This document shows, in pieces, positions 24,346 to 32,842 of a DNA stretch of 46,260 bases; position 1 is the stretch's first letter; every line of letters starts with the position of its first letter. Below the pieces are notes generated by a model. The model was not told the DNA's origin. It worked only from the letters and a program-made list of their open reading frames with translations, and did no database searches. The position numbers and the translations under genes were made by a program. The DNA is from CAYXGZ01 sp964464755. Lineage in GTDB: Bacteria; Planctomycetota; MHYJ01; JACPRB01. The DNA lies in the NCBI GenBank assembly GCA_964464755.1, contig CAYXGZ010000028.1:1-46260 (forward strand), read 5' to 3'.

Positions 24346-24420
24346 GGTCTCCTCCCCCGAACGCGATGTCTCCACGAGGAGGTATCGGCGCGGCCGGGGC
24401 GGGACTTCAGCGGATTCGGA

Positions 24421-27045
24421 TCACTTCACGAGGCTGGACTCGTCCAGGTTCCCCTCGTAGGTGAACTTGAACGCCGCCTTCGCGATGTCGAAGATCTTGC
24501 CGAGCAGGTTGGTCAGGAAGAAGTCCATGCCGAGGATCGAGGCCGTCTCCGTGTTCACCTTCAGCTTGAACTTCCCCTCGAAATCCAGCCAGCCCTGCCC
24601 GTAGATCCCGCCCTGACCCTTCTGGCCCATCATGGCGAAGCTCGCGATGTCGAACCGGCGGTTCTTCATGTCGAAGGTCGCGGTCAGGCCCGAGAAGGTG
24701 CTGTCCGTCCCGAAGCTCGAGGGGTCCAGGAACTTCACGATGCCGGGGACGCCCAGGAGCTGCCCCTCGGTGACCAGCAGGGTCCCGCTTGCCGTCAGCG
24801 TCCCGCTCTCCGTCGCCCGGCCCTTGAGGTCGCGGATCTGCAGGCGCACCTTCCCGCCGAGCTGCCGGCTGGCGAACTTGTCCGTGTCCTGGATGAACTC
24901 CCGGAGGTCGAGGCGCTCCACGACGAACTCCGGCGCGGTCACCTCGTCGGTCTGGATGTCGTAGCGCAGCTGGCCGGTCACCTGGCCGCCGTAGGCGTCC
25001 GCCCGGATGCTGTGGAACATGAGCTTCGTCCCGTCGAGCGTCATGCTCGCCTGCAGGTTGGACACCCGCTTCTTCGCGATCCGGCACTCGTGGATCAGGA
25101 GCGGCCCGGCCACCTTCCAAAAGCCCTCGTTGCAGGAGCCCGTGAGGTTGATGGTCGCGTCGACGTCCTCGATCGCCACGTCGGTCGCGAACTGCCCCCG
25201 CCGCAGGTACATGCTCAACCGGATCTCCCGGTCCTCCTTGCCCTGGACCAGCTTCTCCCGGTAGCCCAGCGTGAAGGTCGACTCGCCCGAGATCTTCAGG
25301 GTGGTCAGGAGGGACGACAGCGATTTCGGCATCGAGCGCTTGAAGCGGTCGTCGATGAGGACCCCTTCGCCCTTGATGTCGTAGTCGTAGAAGTGCTTGC
25401 CCTTCCGGAGGTCGAGCTCCGCGCTGACCTCGATCTTGCCGGCCACGTCGAGGTCGGCCTTCAGGTGGTTCAACGTGAGCAGGCCCTCGTCGTAGGTCAC
25501 CTCGCCGGAGGTCACCGTCGCCGGCAGCGGGATCTCCGCCCAGACCAGCCGGTTGTTCCCCCGGGGCCGCACCGTCACGCGGTACTTCTCCGGCTCCTTC
25601 GACTCCTTGCGCAGCCGCATCGAGAGGTCCACCGCGCCGCCCGGCTCGAATTGCGCCCAGACCTTCTTCACCTCCGCCGGGCAGGCCGTCCGGAGCGCCG
25701 GGCTGAACTCCAGCGCCGTCGCGTCGATCTGCAGGTCGATGGACGGGTCGCCCGCGATGCCGTCGATCGAGCCCGAGATGCGGACCTCCGAGCCCCGGTG
25801 GTGCGCCCGCAGCGACCGGACCCGGACCGACTCGCCGTCGACCGAGATCTCCGCGTCCGCCCGCTCCAGGTCGTAGGGGAACTTCTCGTAGCGGAAGCTG
25901 CCGTTGCGGATCACGAGGTCGAGCGGGAGCCGCTCGTGGTGCCCCGGGCCGCGGTCGCGCAGGACGCGGGCCCGCCCGTCCAGCTCGCCCGAGGGGCTGA
26001 ACTGGTCCACGACCTTGCGGACGTTCTTCGGCAGCGCGTTCTTGAGCGCCGCGTCGATCGGCACCCGGTCCATCTCGACCCGGAACGCGTAGCCCGCCGT
26101 CGAGTCGTAGCCGTCGCCGCCGCCGTCGAAGCGCACGGCCGTGCCGGGCCCCGCCGACGCCTCGAGCCGCTTCACCGTGAAGCCGTCCTGGCGGAACTCG
26201 AGCTCGCCGACGACGCCCGAGATCGGCAGCGGGAACTGGACGACCTGCAGCTTCATGCCCAGCGGCCGCACCGTCGCCTTGAACTCCACGCCCTTGTCGT
26301 TCAGCCGGTCGTAGGCCACGTGGATGAAGACCTGGGCGGGCCCCTCGGGCTTGTAGTGGTCCCAGGCCTCCTGCACCTTCGGCGACAGCACGGCGCGCAG
26401 CGCGGGCCCGACCGTCACGGCGTCGGAGCTCAGCACCACGTTGTGCTCGCCGGTCTCGAGGTCCACCTCGCCCGTGAGGCGCCAGTCGCCCGCCAGCTCG
26501 CTGCGCAGGCGGCCGCCGATGAAGTAGCGGTACCCGGTCGAGGGCACCAGGGCGAGCTCGTCGATGCGGAAGGCCTGGGGCTTGTCCCAGGCCAGCACGT
26601 CCGGGTGCACGATCTCGAAGGTGCCGCCCCGGCAGAGGATGCGCGGCAGGGCCTCGCGGCTGATCACCTCGCGCAGCGGCCGGCCCGTCCCCGCGGAGGC
26701 GAGCTCCTCGATCAGGCGGTTCGAGAAGTTGAAGCGCGGCTCGTCGAGGCGGACCAGGTCGACGACGACCTGCCCGCCCCGGTAGGTGAGCGAGGCGGTC
26801 GCCTTGTCCGCGGAGAGGACCTGGAGCTTGCGCTGGGTGAGCTGGAGGCCGACGCCCTGGAGCTGGATGCCCCCGTCGAGCGAGGCCCGCACGTGGGTGA
26901 AGGTCAGCGCGTCGCCGGCGGCCTTGCGGATCTCGCGCTCCGCGTGGGCCGAGAGCGTCTCGGTGCGGATGAGCAGCCACGCGTCGGCGGCCAGGAGGGC
27001 CGCGACGACGACGGCGCAGGCGAGGTACCCGAGTCCCTTGGCCAT
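24421..27045 (-). CDS. AsmA/DUF-type large envelope protein
   Basis: The 874-residue protein has one N-terminal membrane helix (GYLACAVVVAALLAADAWLLI) and a long periplasmic body of repeated beta strands. Segments such as SADKATASLTYRGGQVVVDLVRLDEPRF near the N-terminus, and repeating blocks of the form GG..DGY.STAGY, DGESVRVRSLRAHH and IKGEGVLIDD, match AsmA-like/TamB-like beta-groove proteins. The C-terminal region (VKFLDPSSFGTDSTFSGLTATFDMKN and GGIYGQGWLDFEGKFKLKV) is close to the AsmA-like C-terminal domain. These proteins are thought to bridge inner and outer membranes to move phospholipids. It is divergent from ftcD across a 42-bp gap with two -10-like boxes. Confidence 0.8.
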   Translation of the reverse strand: MAKGLGYLACAVVVAALLAADAWLLIRTETLSAHAEREIRKAAGDALTFTHVRASLDGGIQLQGVGLQLTQRKLQVLSADKATASLTYRGGQVVVDLVRLDEPRFNFSNRLIEELASAGTGRPLREVISREALPRILCRGGTFEIVHPDVLAWDKPQAFRIDELALVPSTGYRYFIGGRLRSELAGDWRLTGEVDLETGEHNVVLSSDAVTVGPALRAVLSPKVQEAWDHYKPEGPAQVFIHVAYDRLNDKGVEFKATVRPLGMKLQVVQFPLPISGVVGELEFRQDGFTVKRLEASAGPGTAVRFDGGGDGYDSTAGYAFRVEMDRVPIDAALKNALPKNVRKVVDQFSPSGELDGRARVLRDRGPGHHERLPLDLVIRNGSFRYEKFPYDLERADAEISVDGESVRVRSLRAHHRGSEVRISGSIDGIAGDPSIDLQIDATALEFSPALRTACPAEVKKVWAQFEPGGAVDLSMRLRKESKEPEKYRVTVRPRGNNRLVWAEIPLPATVTSGEVTYDEGLLTLNHLKADLDVAGKIEVSAELDLRKGKHFYDYDIKGEGVLIDDRFKRSMPKSLSSLLTTLKISGESTFTLGYREKLVQGKEDREIRLSMYLRRGQFATDVAIEDVDATINLTGSCNEGFWKVAGPLLIHECRIAKKRVSNLQASMTLDGTKLMFHSIRADAYGGQVTGQLRYDIQTDEVTAPEFVVERLDLREFIQDTDKFASRQLGGKVRLQIRDLKGRATESGTLTASGTLLVTEGQLLGVPGIVKFLDPSSFGTDSTFSGLTATFDMKNRRFDIASFAMMGQKGQGGIYGQGWLDFEGKFKLKVNTETASILGMDFFLTNLLGKIFDIAKAAFKFTYEGNLDESSLVK

Positions 27046-27055
27046 GGGGGTGCCG

Positions 27056-27061
27056 ATTATA
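27056..27061 (-). promoter_or_regulatory. Candidate -10 box of the AsmA-like gene
   Basis: On the - strand this reads TATAAT, 10 nt before the ATG at 27045. It lies beside the ftcD box at 27074-27079. Confidence 0.5.
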
Positions 27062-27073
27062 TCCCGCGTGCCC

Positions 27074-27079
27074 TATAAT
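27074..27079 (+). promoter_or_regulatory. Candidate -10 box of ftcD
   Basis: A perfect TATAAT ends 8 nt before the ftcD ATG at 27088 with no Shine-Dalgarno site. The leader would be about 1-2 nt. Confidence 0.55.
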
Positions 27080-27087
27080 CCCGGCCC

Positions 27088-27975
27088 ATGATCATCGAAA
27101 GCGTCCCCAATTTCAGCGAGGGGCGGCGCCGCGAGGTCTGCGATTCGATCTCCGCCGCCGCCGCGTCCGTCCCGGGCGTCCGCGTCCTCGACCTCGAGAT
27201 GGACGCCGACCACAACCGCTCCGTCCTCACCTTCGTCGGCGACCGCGGCCCCGTCGCCGAGGCGGCCTTCCGCGCCGCCGCGCGCGCCGTCGAGGCCATC
27301 GACCTCCGCGTCCACCAGGGCCAGCACCCGCGCATGGGCGCCGTCGACGTCCTCCCCTTCGTCCCCATCCGCGACGCCACGCTCGCGGACTGCGTCGCGA
27401 TCGCCCGGGAGGCGGGCCGGCGCATCGGCGAGGAGCTCAAGGTCCCCGTCTTCCTCTACGAGGCGGCCGCGACCCGCCCCGACCGGCGCAACCTCGCCGA
27501 CATCCGCAAGCCCCAGTTCGAGGGCCTGCGCGACCTCGTCGGCAAGGACCCGGACCGCGCGCCCGACTTCGGCCCCGCCGCCGTGCACCCGAGCGCGGGC
27601 TGCGTCGCCGTCGGCGCCCGCTCGCCGCTCATCGCCTACAACGTCGACCTGGAGAGCCCGGACGCGGCCCTCGCCAAGCGCATCGCGAAGAAGATCCGCG
27701 AGCGCGACGGCGGGATGCCCGGCATCAAGGCCCTCGGGCTCTTCATCGCCGACCGGGGCTGCGCCCAGGTCTCCGTGAACGTCTGCGACTTCGCGCGCAC
27801 CGGCCTGAAGGCGGTCTACGACGCCGTCGAGCGGGAGGCCGCGGCGGCCGGCGTGAAGGTCCGCTCCAGCGAGGTCATCGGGCTCTGCCCCCGGGCGGCG
27901 CTGCCGGAACCCTGGATCGCGGAGCTGAAGCTCTCGGGCTTCCGGCCGGACCAGGTGATCGAGAACCGGATCTAG
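27088..27975 (+). CDS. ftcD: Glutamate formimidoyltransferase
   Basis: This enzyme transfers the formimino group from N-formimino-L-glutamate, an end product of histidine degradation, to tetrahydrofolate. The 295-residue protein is the formiminotransferase part only, without the cyclodeaminase domain of the animal fusion. It has IIESVPNFSEGRR at the start, DADHNRSVLTFVG, IDLRVHQGQHPRMGAVDVLPF, FLYEAAAT, GCVAVGARSPLIAYNV and EVIGLCPRAAL near the end. It lies about 20 kb from hutH-hutU and has its own promoter, so the pathway is scattered. The first 42 nt upstream are shared with the divergent AsmA-like gene. Confidence 0.95.
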   Translation: MIIESVPNFSEGRRREVCDSISAAAASVPGVRVLDLEMDADHNRSVLTFVGDRGPVAEAAFRAAARAVEAIDLRVHQGQHPRMGAVDVLPFVPIRDATLADCVAIAREAGRRIGEELKVPVFLYEAAATRPDRRNLADIRKPQFEGLRDLVGKDPDRAPDFGPAAVHPSAGCVAVGARSPLIAYNVDLESPDAALAKRIAKKIRERDGGMPGIKALGLFIADRGCAQVSVNVCDFARTGLKAVYDAVEREAAAAGVKVRSSEVIGLCPRAALPEPWIAELKLSGFRPDQVIENRI

Positions 27976-28244
27976 GACTTCTTCTTCGGATCCGGGGCGG
28001 GCAGCCCGGCCTTCTTCGCGGCGTCCGCGACGATCATCCGCAGCTCGCCGGGCGTCTCGGGCGGGTTTTTCACCATCTCCTTGTCGATCTCGTGGACGAA
28101 GTCCGCGGCGCGCTCGTGGGACTCCTTGGTGCCGCCCCCGACCACGAAGCGCTCGGACTTCGTGATGCGGACGTGGCCGTCGTCCTCCAGGACGCGGCCG
28201 ACGATGAAGTGCCCGTTCTTCTTCTTCGGCTTCGGCTTGCCCAC
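27972..28244 (-). CDS. Hypothetical basic protein, 90 aa
   Basis: The 90-residue protein has lysine-rich ends (MGKPKPKKKNG and PDPKKKS) around a middle made of strands (HFIVGRVLEDDGHVRITKSERFVVGGGT) and a helix (ESHERAADFVHEIDKEMVKN). The GGGT-turn followed by a helix resembles a small nucleic-acid-binding or beta-grasp-like fold but no family is recognised. The start is GTG at 28244; TAGAAT on the - strand lies 6 nt upstream, which supports it. It ends tail to tail with ftcD, overlapping by 3 nt. Lysines at both ends could bind RNA or DNA, but this is speculative. Confidence 0.65.
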   Translation of the reverse strand: MGKPKPKKKNGHFIVGRVLEDDGHVRITKSERFVVGGGTKESHERAADFVHEIDKEMVKNPPETPGELRMIVADAAKKAGLPAPDPKKKS

Positions 28245-28250
28245 GACCTG

Positions 28251-28256
28251 ATTCTA
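28251..28256 (-). promoter_or_regulatory. Candidate -10 box of the 90-aa gene
   Basis: On the - strand this reads TAGAAT, 6 nt before the GTG start at 28244. Confidence 0.4.
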
Positions 28257-28261
28257 CTCCA

Positions 28262-30742
28262 CTACCTGCGGCGGGACTCGAGCGACTTCAGGAATTCGTC
28301 CCGGTGCCGCGGGTCGGCCCACCACTTCGCGTAGTCGGAGACGCGATCGACGCGGACCAGGGTGACGCGCTCCATGAGGCGCCGGTTGAAGTCCCGGCCC
28401 TGGGGGTCGAGCTCGCGCCTCAGCTCCTCGGCCGGGCACTCGCGCTCCAGGCGCTCGGCGGCGACGACGAGGACCTCGAGGGCGCGCTCGACCTGGCCGG
28501 GGCGGTCCAGGGCCAGCAGCGCGGCGGGCAGGACCTCGGCGGCGGAGCGGGCGGCCTCGGGGAACTTCGGGTCGAGCTCGCGGAGCAGGGCCTGCACGCC
28601 GTCCTCGCTCCCCTGCCGGGCCACGGCGAGGGCGAGCAGGGGGTGGACGGCCGGGTCGCGCCGCCACTCGGGCAGGGCCTTGAGCTGGGCCTTCTGGGCG
28701 CGGGGGTCGCGGCGCGAGGCCAGGCCCTCGGCGAAGGCGCGGCGCAGGGCCGCGTCGCCCTCGCGGGTGCGCTCCTCGATCCACTCCGAGGCGATCGCCC
28801 CGGGCAGCAGCGCCGTCTCGGCGGCGATCGCGGGACGCCGGGCCGGGGGCGCCTGCTTCAGGCGGACCGCGTAGCCGTCGAGGACGGCCTTGAGCTTGGC
28901 GCCGGGGACGTCGCCCGGCGTGCGGGCGTCGGGGGCCCCGTCCGGCAGGACGGCCAGGTGCACGGCCTCGCCGCCGGAGACGCAGCCTCGGGCGAAGACG
29001 CGCTCGTTGCGGCGCACGGTGGCGATCCCGTCGGCCACCTCGTGCTCGGCCGGGAACACTCCCTCGAGGAGCAGCTTCACGGCGGCGGCGGAGGCGGGCG
29101 GGTCGGAGGGGGCGCGCACGTCGCGGCTCTGCGCGGCGAGCACGGCCTCCAGCGCCGCGGCGCCGAGCAGCCGGTCCCAGGCGGCCGCGAAGAGCTCGCG
29201 GCGGCCGTAGACGTGGGCGGCCACGAGCCGGTCGCCGACGGCGATGGCGACGCCGGTGACCCCGGGGTCGGAGTCCTTGAGGTCGAAGAGCGCGGCGCGG
29301 TACTCGAAGACGGCCGAGCGGTGCACGTTGAAGAGGTCGCGGACCGACGTGGCGTTGTGGCCCTGCGCGGTCCAGAGCGCGGACCAGACGCCGGCCTGGC
29401 CGAGGTCGGCGTGGAGCGCGCGGAGGATGCCCAGCGGCGCCAGGTAGTGGCCGGACTCCTTGGCGAAGGCGTTGGCGGTCCGGAAGACCGTCGGCTCGGC
29501 GTCGAAGACGTCCACGATCGCCGTGCGGCCCGGGGGCACGATCACGTCGCGGGCGACGACGCGCCCGTGGCGGCCCGCGGCGAGGACCTCGCCGGCCTGG
29601 AGGAGGACCTCGGCGGTCCCGCGGTTGCGGACGTGGACCTGGAGGGCCGTGTAGTCGTCGAGGAGGTCGACCCGCCCGTCGGCGGAGGCCTCGTGGAGGG
29701 TCTCGACGGCGGGCGCGCGGTCCTTCGCCGCGGAGAGCGGGTAGAGGAGGAGGTTCTTGTACACGCGGGGCGGGCCGATCGTGAGGTCGTCGAGCAGCCG
29801 CGTGACGGCGGTCTCCTGGCCGAGGAACTCGCTGCGGCGGACCTTCTGCTGGGCGAGGAGCTCGGCGCGCTGCTCGGCGCTCATCCAGCGGCCGCCGTGG
29901 CGGACGAGGCCGAGCTCCGCGAGGGCGGCGTCCACGAGCTCGCCCGGGTCGCGGGCGGCGCCGTCGGCGCCGACGACCTTGCCGGCGGCCAGGGCGTCGG
30001 CCAGGTCGCGGGGGAGGATCCAGCGCTCGCGGCGGACGAGGCCGAGCTTCGCGAGGAGCTCCTCCTCGCTCGGGGCCGGGGCGTCGGGCGGGTTGGCCTT
30101 CTTCCACTCGTCGATCCGGCGCGCGAGCTCCTCGTCGGCGCGCACCCACTTCCCCGCGACGAGCATCTCGCCGCGCTCGAGGCGGTCCTGGAGCTCGGCG
30201 GAGACCCAGGCCTCGCCGCGCTTCACGAGGCCGCGGCGGGCGAACTCGCGCTCGACGAGCTCGGCGACGGGCACGAGGCGGCCGTCGACGGCGGCCATGC
30301 CGTCGGGGAGGCGCGAGGGGCCGGGCGACGGGCCGGGGGCGCCGCCGCGGAGCTTCTCGTTCTCGATCCGGAGGGCCTCGAGGCGGGCCTCGGCGGCGTC
30401 CTTCTGCAGCAGCGAGCCGAGGGTGAAGGCGACGAGGACGGCGGCGGCGGCCGCGAGCACGGCCCAGGGGGCGCGGCGCGGGGCCGGGGCGGCGAGGCGG
30501 CGGGTCGAGGGGCGCGACGCGGGCTCGCGCCGGGCGGCGGCGACGGCGCGGAGCACGAACCCGGGCGAGGCGGCGGGCGCCGCGGCGGCGCGCAGCGCCT
30601 TCAGGCTGCGGAGGAAGGCGGCGTGCTCGGCGGCGCACGACGGGCAGGCCCCGAGATGGGCCTCCAGGTCGCGGCGGAGGCCGTCGGCCAGCTCCCCGTC
30701 GTGGAGGTCGCTGAAGAACTCCTGGTACTCGCGGCAGGTCAT
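28262..30742 (-). CDS. Anti-sigma factor-like protein with ARPP-1-like domain
   Basis: The 826-residue protein starts with a zf-HC2 anti-sigma domain (MTCREYQEFFSDLHDGEL and HLGACPSCAAEH, the HxxxCxxC zinc motif) and one membrane helix near 92-112. Three imperfect repeats of the form GLVxxxxxWxxxxxxxxL lie at about 165-305. Residues about 320-515 resemble the ARPP-1 domain: PPRVYKNLLLYPLSA, a TLHEA turn, VHVRNRG, VLLQAGEVLAAGRHGRVVARD, IVPPGRT and the QGHN motif. The rest, to the C-terminus, is helical and Arg-rich. It is the third gene of the ECF sigma operon, so it probably holds the sigma factor at the membrane. The ARPP-1 call is from pattern memory. Confidence 0.75.
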   Translation of the reverse strand: MTCREYQEFFSDLHDGELADGLRRDLEAHLGACPSCAAEHAAFLRSLKALRAAAAPAASPGFVLRAVAAARREPASRPSTRRLAAPAPRRAPWAVLAAAAAVLVAFTLGSLLQKDAAEARLEALRIENEKLRGGAPGPSPGPSRLPDGMAAVDGRLVPVAELVEREFARRGLVKRGEAWVSAELQDRLERGEMLVAGKWVRADEELARRIDEWKKANPPDAPAPSEEELLAKLGLVRRERWILPRDLADALAAGKVVGADGAARDPGELVDAALAELGLVRHGGRWMSAEQRAELLAQQKVRRSEFLGQETAVTRLLDDLTIGPPRVYKNLLLYPLSAAKDRAPAVETLHEASADGRVDLLDDYTALQVHVRNRGTAEVLLQAGEVLAAGRHGRVVARDVIVPPGRTAIVDVFDAEPTVFRTANAFAKESGHYLAPLGILRALHADLGQAGVWSALWTAQGHNATSVRDLFNVHRSAVFEYRAALFDLKDSDPGVTGVAIAVGDRLVAAHVYGRRELFAAAWDRLLGAAALEAVLAAQSRDVRAPSDPPASAAAVKLLLEGVFPAEHEVADGIATVRRNERVFARGCVSGGEAVHLAVLPDGAPDARTPGDVPGAKLKAVLDGYAVRLKQAPPARRPAIAAETALLPGAIASEWIEERTREGDAALRRAFAEGLASRRDPRAQKAQLKALPEWRRDPAVHPLLALAVARQGSEDGVQALLRELDPKFPEAARSAAEVLPAALLALDRPGQVERALEVLVVAAERLERECPAEELRRELDPQGRDFNRRLMERVTLVRVDRVSDYAKWWADPRHRDEFLKSLESRRR

Positions 30743-30751
30743 GGGTCGTTC

Positions 30752-31144
30752 CTACTTGCCGGGCTCCGCCGGCTTCTCCTTGGGGGCCTCGGGCTTCTCG
30801 GACTTCTCGCGCTCCGCGCGCTCCCACTGGTCCTTCATCTCCTGGACGGCGGGCTCCTGCTTGCCGAAGGAGACGGCCTTCAGGTCGTAGGAGATCTCGC
30901 GGACGGCGACGACCTCGAGCTTCTTCGAGCCGCTGATCGTGTAGGCGGCCAGGCGGTTGGTCTGGCTGTCGAAGAGCAGGAAGGCGTCCTGCCCGGCGGA
31001 GATCGACACCGTGCCGGCGAGCCAGCGGCTCGTCTTGTTGTCGATGGCCTGGGCCTCGGCGGCGCGGTCGAAGCGCGCGGCGGCGAAGCCGGCGACGCAG
31101 CCCAGCAGCAGCACGAACGCGAACCAGCCGGCGGTGGATTTCAT
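30752..31144 (-). CDS. Small exported or membrane-anchored protein of the ECF sigma operon
   Basis: The 130-residue protein has an N-terminal membrane helix or signal (GWFAFVLLLGCVAGFAAARF) with a possible lipid-type Cys at residue 16. The soluble part has strands (WLAGTVSISAGQDAFLLFDSQTNRLAAYTISGSKKLEVVAVREISYDLKAV when read as several segments) and a charged, Lys/Glu/Pro-rich C-terminal tail (KSEKPEAPKEKPAEPGK). It sits between the sigma gene, with which its ATG overlaps as ATGA (31141-31144), and the anti-sigma gene 9 nt downstream. It could be a co-regulator or sensor for the pair. No family is recognised. Confidence 0.75.
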   Translation of the reverse strand: MKSTAGWFAFVLLLGCVAGFAAARFDRAAEAQAIDNKTSRWLAGTVSISAGQDAFLLFDSQTNRLAAYTISGSKKLEVVAVREISYDLKAVSFGKQEPAVQEMKDQWERAEREKSEKPEAPKEKPAEPGK

Positions 31145-31773
31145 CGGCCCTCCTGCGCGGTCTCCGGGAACCGCTTCCAGATGTCCTTGAACGCGAGCCG
31201 CGCCCGGCTGATGCGGCTCTTCACGGTGCCCATGGGGAGCTTGAGGATGCGCGAGATCTCCTCGTAGGCGAGGTCCTGGACGTCCTTGAGGACGAGGATC
31301 TCGCGGTCCTCCTCCCGGAGCTCGGCCAGGGCCCTCGCGACGTTCGCGCGCATCTCGTCCTGCTCCATCCCCGCCTCCGGCGGCGGCTCCTCCGAGGTCA
31401 TCGCCTGCGGCACGTTGTGCGTGGTGTCCGCCCCGGGGCCCGACGACCAGTCGAGGGACCCCGCCGGGTGGCGCACCCGCCGCTTGAACTCGTCCTTGGC
31501 CAGGTTCGACGCGATCGTGTAGAGCCAGGTCGAGAACTTCGCCGTGCTGTTGTACTCGCCGATCTTCCGGAACACGCGCAGGAAGGCCTCCTGGGCCAGG
31601 TCCTCGGCCGTCCGGAAGTCCCCGACGTAGCGGTACAGGAACGACACGATGGCGTTCTTGTAGCGCCCGACGAGGACCTCGAATCCGGCGACGACCTCCT
31701 CCTGGGGCGCCGATTTCAGGCGCGCCATGAGGTCGTTGTCCGAGAGCGTGGCCAGGTCCACCCGCGGCTCCAT
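31141..31773 (-). CDS. ECF RNA polymerase sigma factor
   Basis: The 210-residue protein has sigma-70 region 2 (YVGDFRTAEDLAQEAFLRVFRKIGEYN; FSTWLYTIASNLAKDEFKRR) and region 4 (LREEDREILVLKDVQDLAYEEISRILKLPMGTVKSRISRARLAFK). A Pro/Ser-rich linker of about 40 residues separates them. It is the first gene of a three-gene operon whose last product has an anti-sigma zinc domain, so activity is probably released by a signal sensed there. The ATG at 31773 is chosen because further upstream in-frame starts read into low-complexity Arg-rich sequence. The promoters it recognises cannot be read from this window. Confidence 0.93.
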   Translation of the reverse strand: MEPRVDLATLSDNDLMARLKSAPQEEVVAGFEVLVGRYKNAIVSFLYRYVGDFRTAEDLAQEAFLRVFRKIGEYNSTAKFSTWLYTIASNLAKDEFKRRVRHPAGSLDWSSGPGADTTHNVPQAMTSEEPPPEAGMEQDEMRANVARALAELREEDREILVLKDVQDLAYEEISRILKLPMGTVKSRISRARLAFKDIWKRFPETAQEGR

Positions 31774-31873
31774 GGTATGGCACGACGCCGGGGCCCGGAA
31801 GTTCCCGGGTCCGGCGCGTCCGTTCACTCTATCGGGACGGCGGCCCCGCCCACAAGCACGGCGGGGTCCCGCG

Positions 31874-31882
31874 TGGTACGAT
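31874..31882 (+). promoter_or_regulatory. Candidate extended -10 promoter of CDF transporter
   Basis: TGG followed by TACGAT (31877-31882) forms an extended -10; it ends 9 nt before the ATG at 31892. Confidence 0.4.
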
Positions 31883-31891
31883 GGGTCCGCC

Positions 31892-32839
31892 ATGGGCCGC
31901 GAGCACCACCACCCGAAGGCCGGCGAGGCCGCGGCGGGCCCCGGCGGCCTGAAGGCCGGGGAGCGCCGGAGGCTGGCCTGGGTCCTCGTCCTCACCGGCG
32001 CCACGATGGTCGCGGAGATCGTCGGCGGCGTCCTGACGCACTCCGTCTCCCTGCTCTCCGACGCCTTCCACATGCTGACCCACCTCGGGGCCGTGGGCGT
32101 GGCGTGGCTGGCGATCCGCGCCGCGATGGCCCCCGCCGCCCCCGAGCGCACCTTCCGAAACTGGCGCCTCGAGGTGATCGGGTCCCTCGTCAACGGCGCC
32201 CTGCTCGTGCCCATCGCGGTGTACGTCCTCGTCGAGGCCTGGCACCGCTTCCGGAACCCCGTGCCGGTGGAGGTCGGCCCGATGCTCGCCGTCGCGGCCG
32301 GCGGCCTCGTCGTGAACCTCGCCTGCGCGGCCTTCCTGCACGGGCACTCGCACGACGACCTCAACCTCCGCGGCGCCTTCGTCCACCTCGTCGCCGACTC
32401 GGTGTCCTCGGTCGGCGTGCTGGCCGCGGGCGCGCTGATCTGGTGGGGCGGGCCCCGCTACACCTGGGCCGACCCGGCGGCCGCGGCCCTGATCTCCCTG
32501 CTCATCCTGGTCTGGTCGGCGGGCCTGGCGCGCTCGTCGCTGCGGATCCTCCTCGAGGCGGCGCCCGCGCACGTCGAGCTCGACGAGGTCCGGGCCGCGA
32601 TGGAGGCCCACGAGGGCGTCGCGGGCGTCCACGACCTCCACGTCTGGACGATCACCTCGAAGATGCACGCGCTGACGGCGCACGTGGTGCTGGAGCGGGA
32701 CCTGCCGGTGTCGGAGGCGGAGGAGCTGGGGCGGAGGATGCGGGAGGAGCTGGACCGGCGCTTCGACATCAACCACGCGACGCTGCAGTTCGAGGCCGCC
32801 GCGCCGGAGCGGCTCGAGTGCGCGCACGATCCGGAGTAG
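31892..32839 (+). CDS. Cation diffusion facilitator (zinc/cobalt exporter)
   Basis: The 315-residue protein has six membrane helices and the metal-site pairs of CDF proteins: SDAFHMLTH in helix 2 (the HxxxD-type Asp/His) and HLVADSVSSVG in helix 5. A His-rich loop (HGHSHDDLN) lies between helices 4 and 5. The C-terminal cytoplasmic domain (VHDLHVWTITSKMHALTAHVVLE) is the ferredoxin-like metal-sensing fold. It exports divalent cations such as Zn(II), with Co(II) or Cd(II) also possible, in exchange for protons. The N-terminal MGREHHHPK adds further histidines. It lies divergent from the ECF sigma operon but has its own promoter. Confidence 0.94.
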   Translation: MGREHHHPKAGEAAAGPGGLKAGERRRLAWVLVLTGATMVAEIVGGVLTHSVSLLSDAFHMLTHLGAVGVAWLAIRAAMAPAAPERTFRNWRLEVIGSLVNGALLVPIAVYVLVEAWHRFRNPVPVEVGPMLAVAAGGLVVNLACAAFLHGHSHDDLNLRGAFVHLVADSVSSVGVLAAGALIWWGGPRYTWADPAAAALISLLILVWSAGLARSSLRILLEAAPAHVELDEVRAAMEAHEGVAGVHDLHVWTITSKMHALTAHVVLERDLPVSEAEELGRRMREELDRRFDINHATLQFEAAAPERLECAHDPE

Positions 32840-32842
32840 GCC

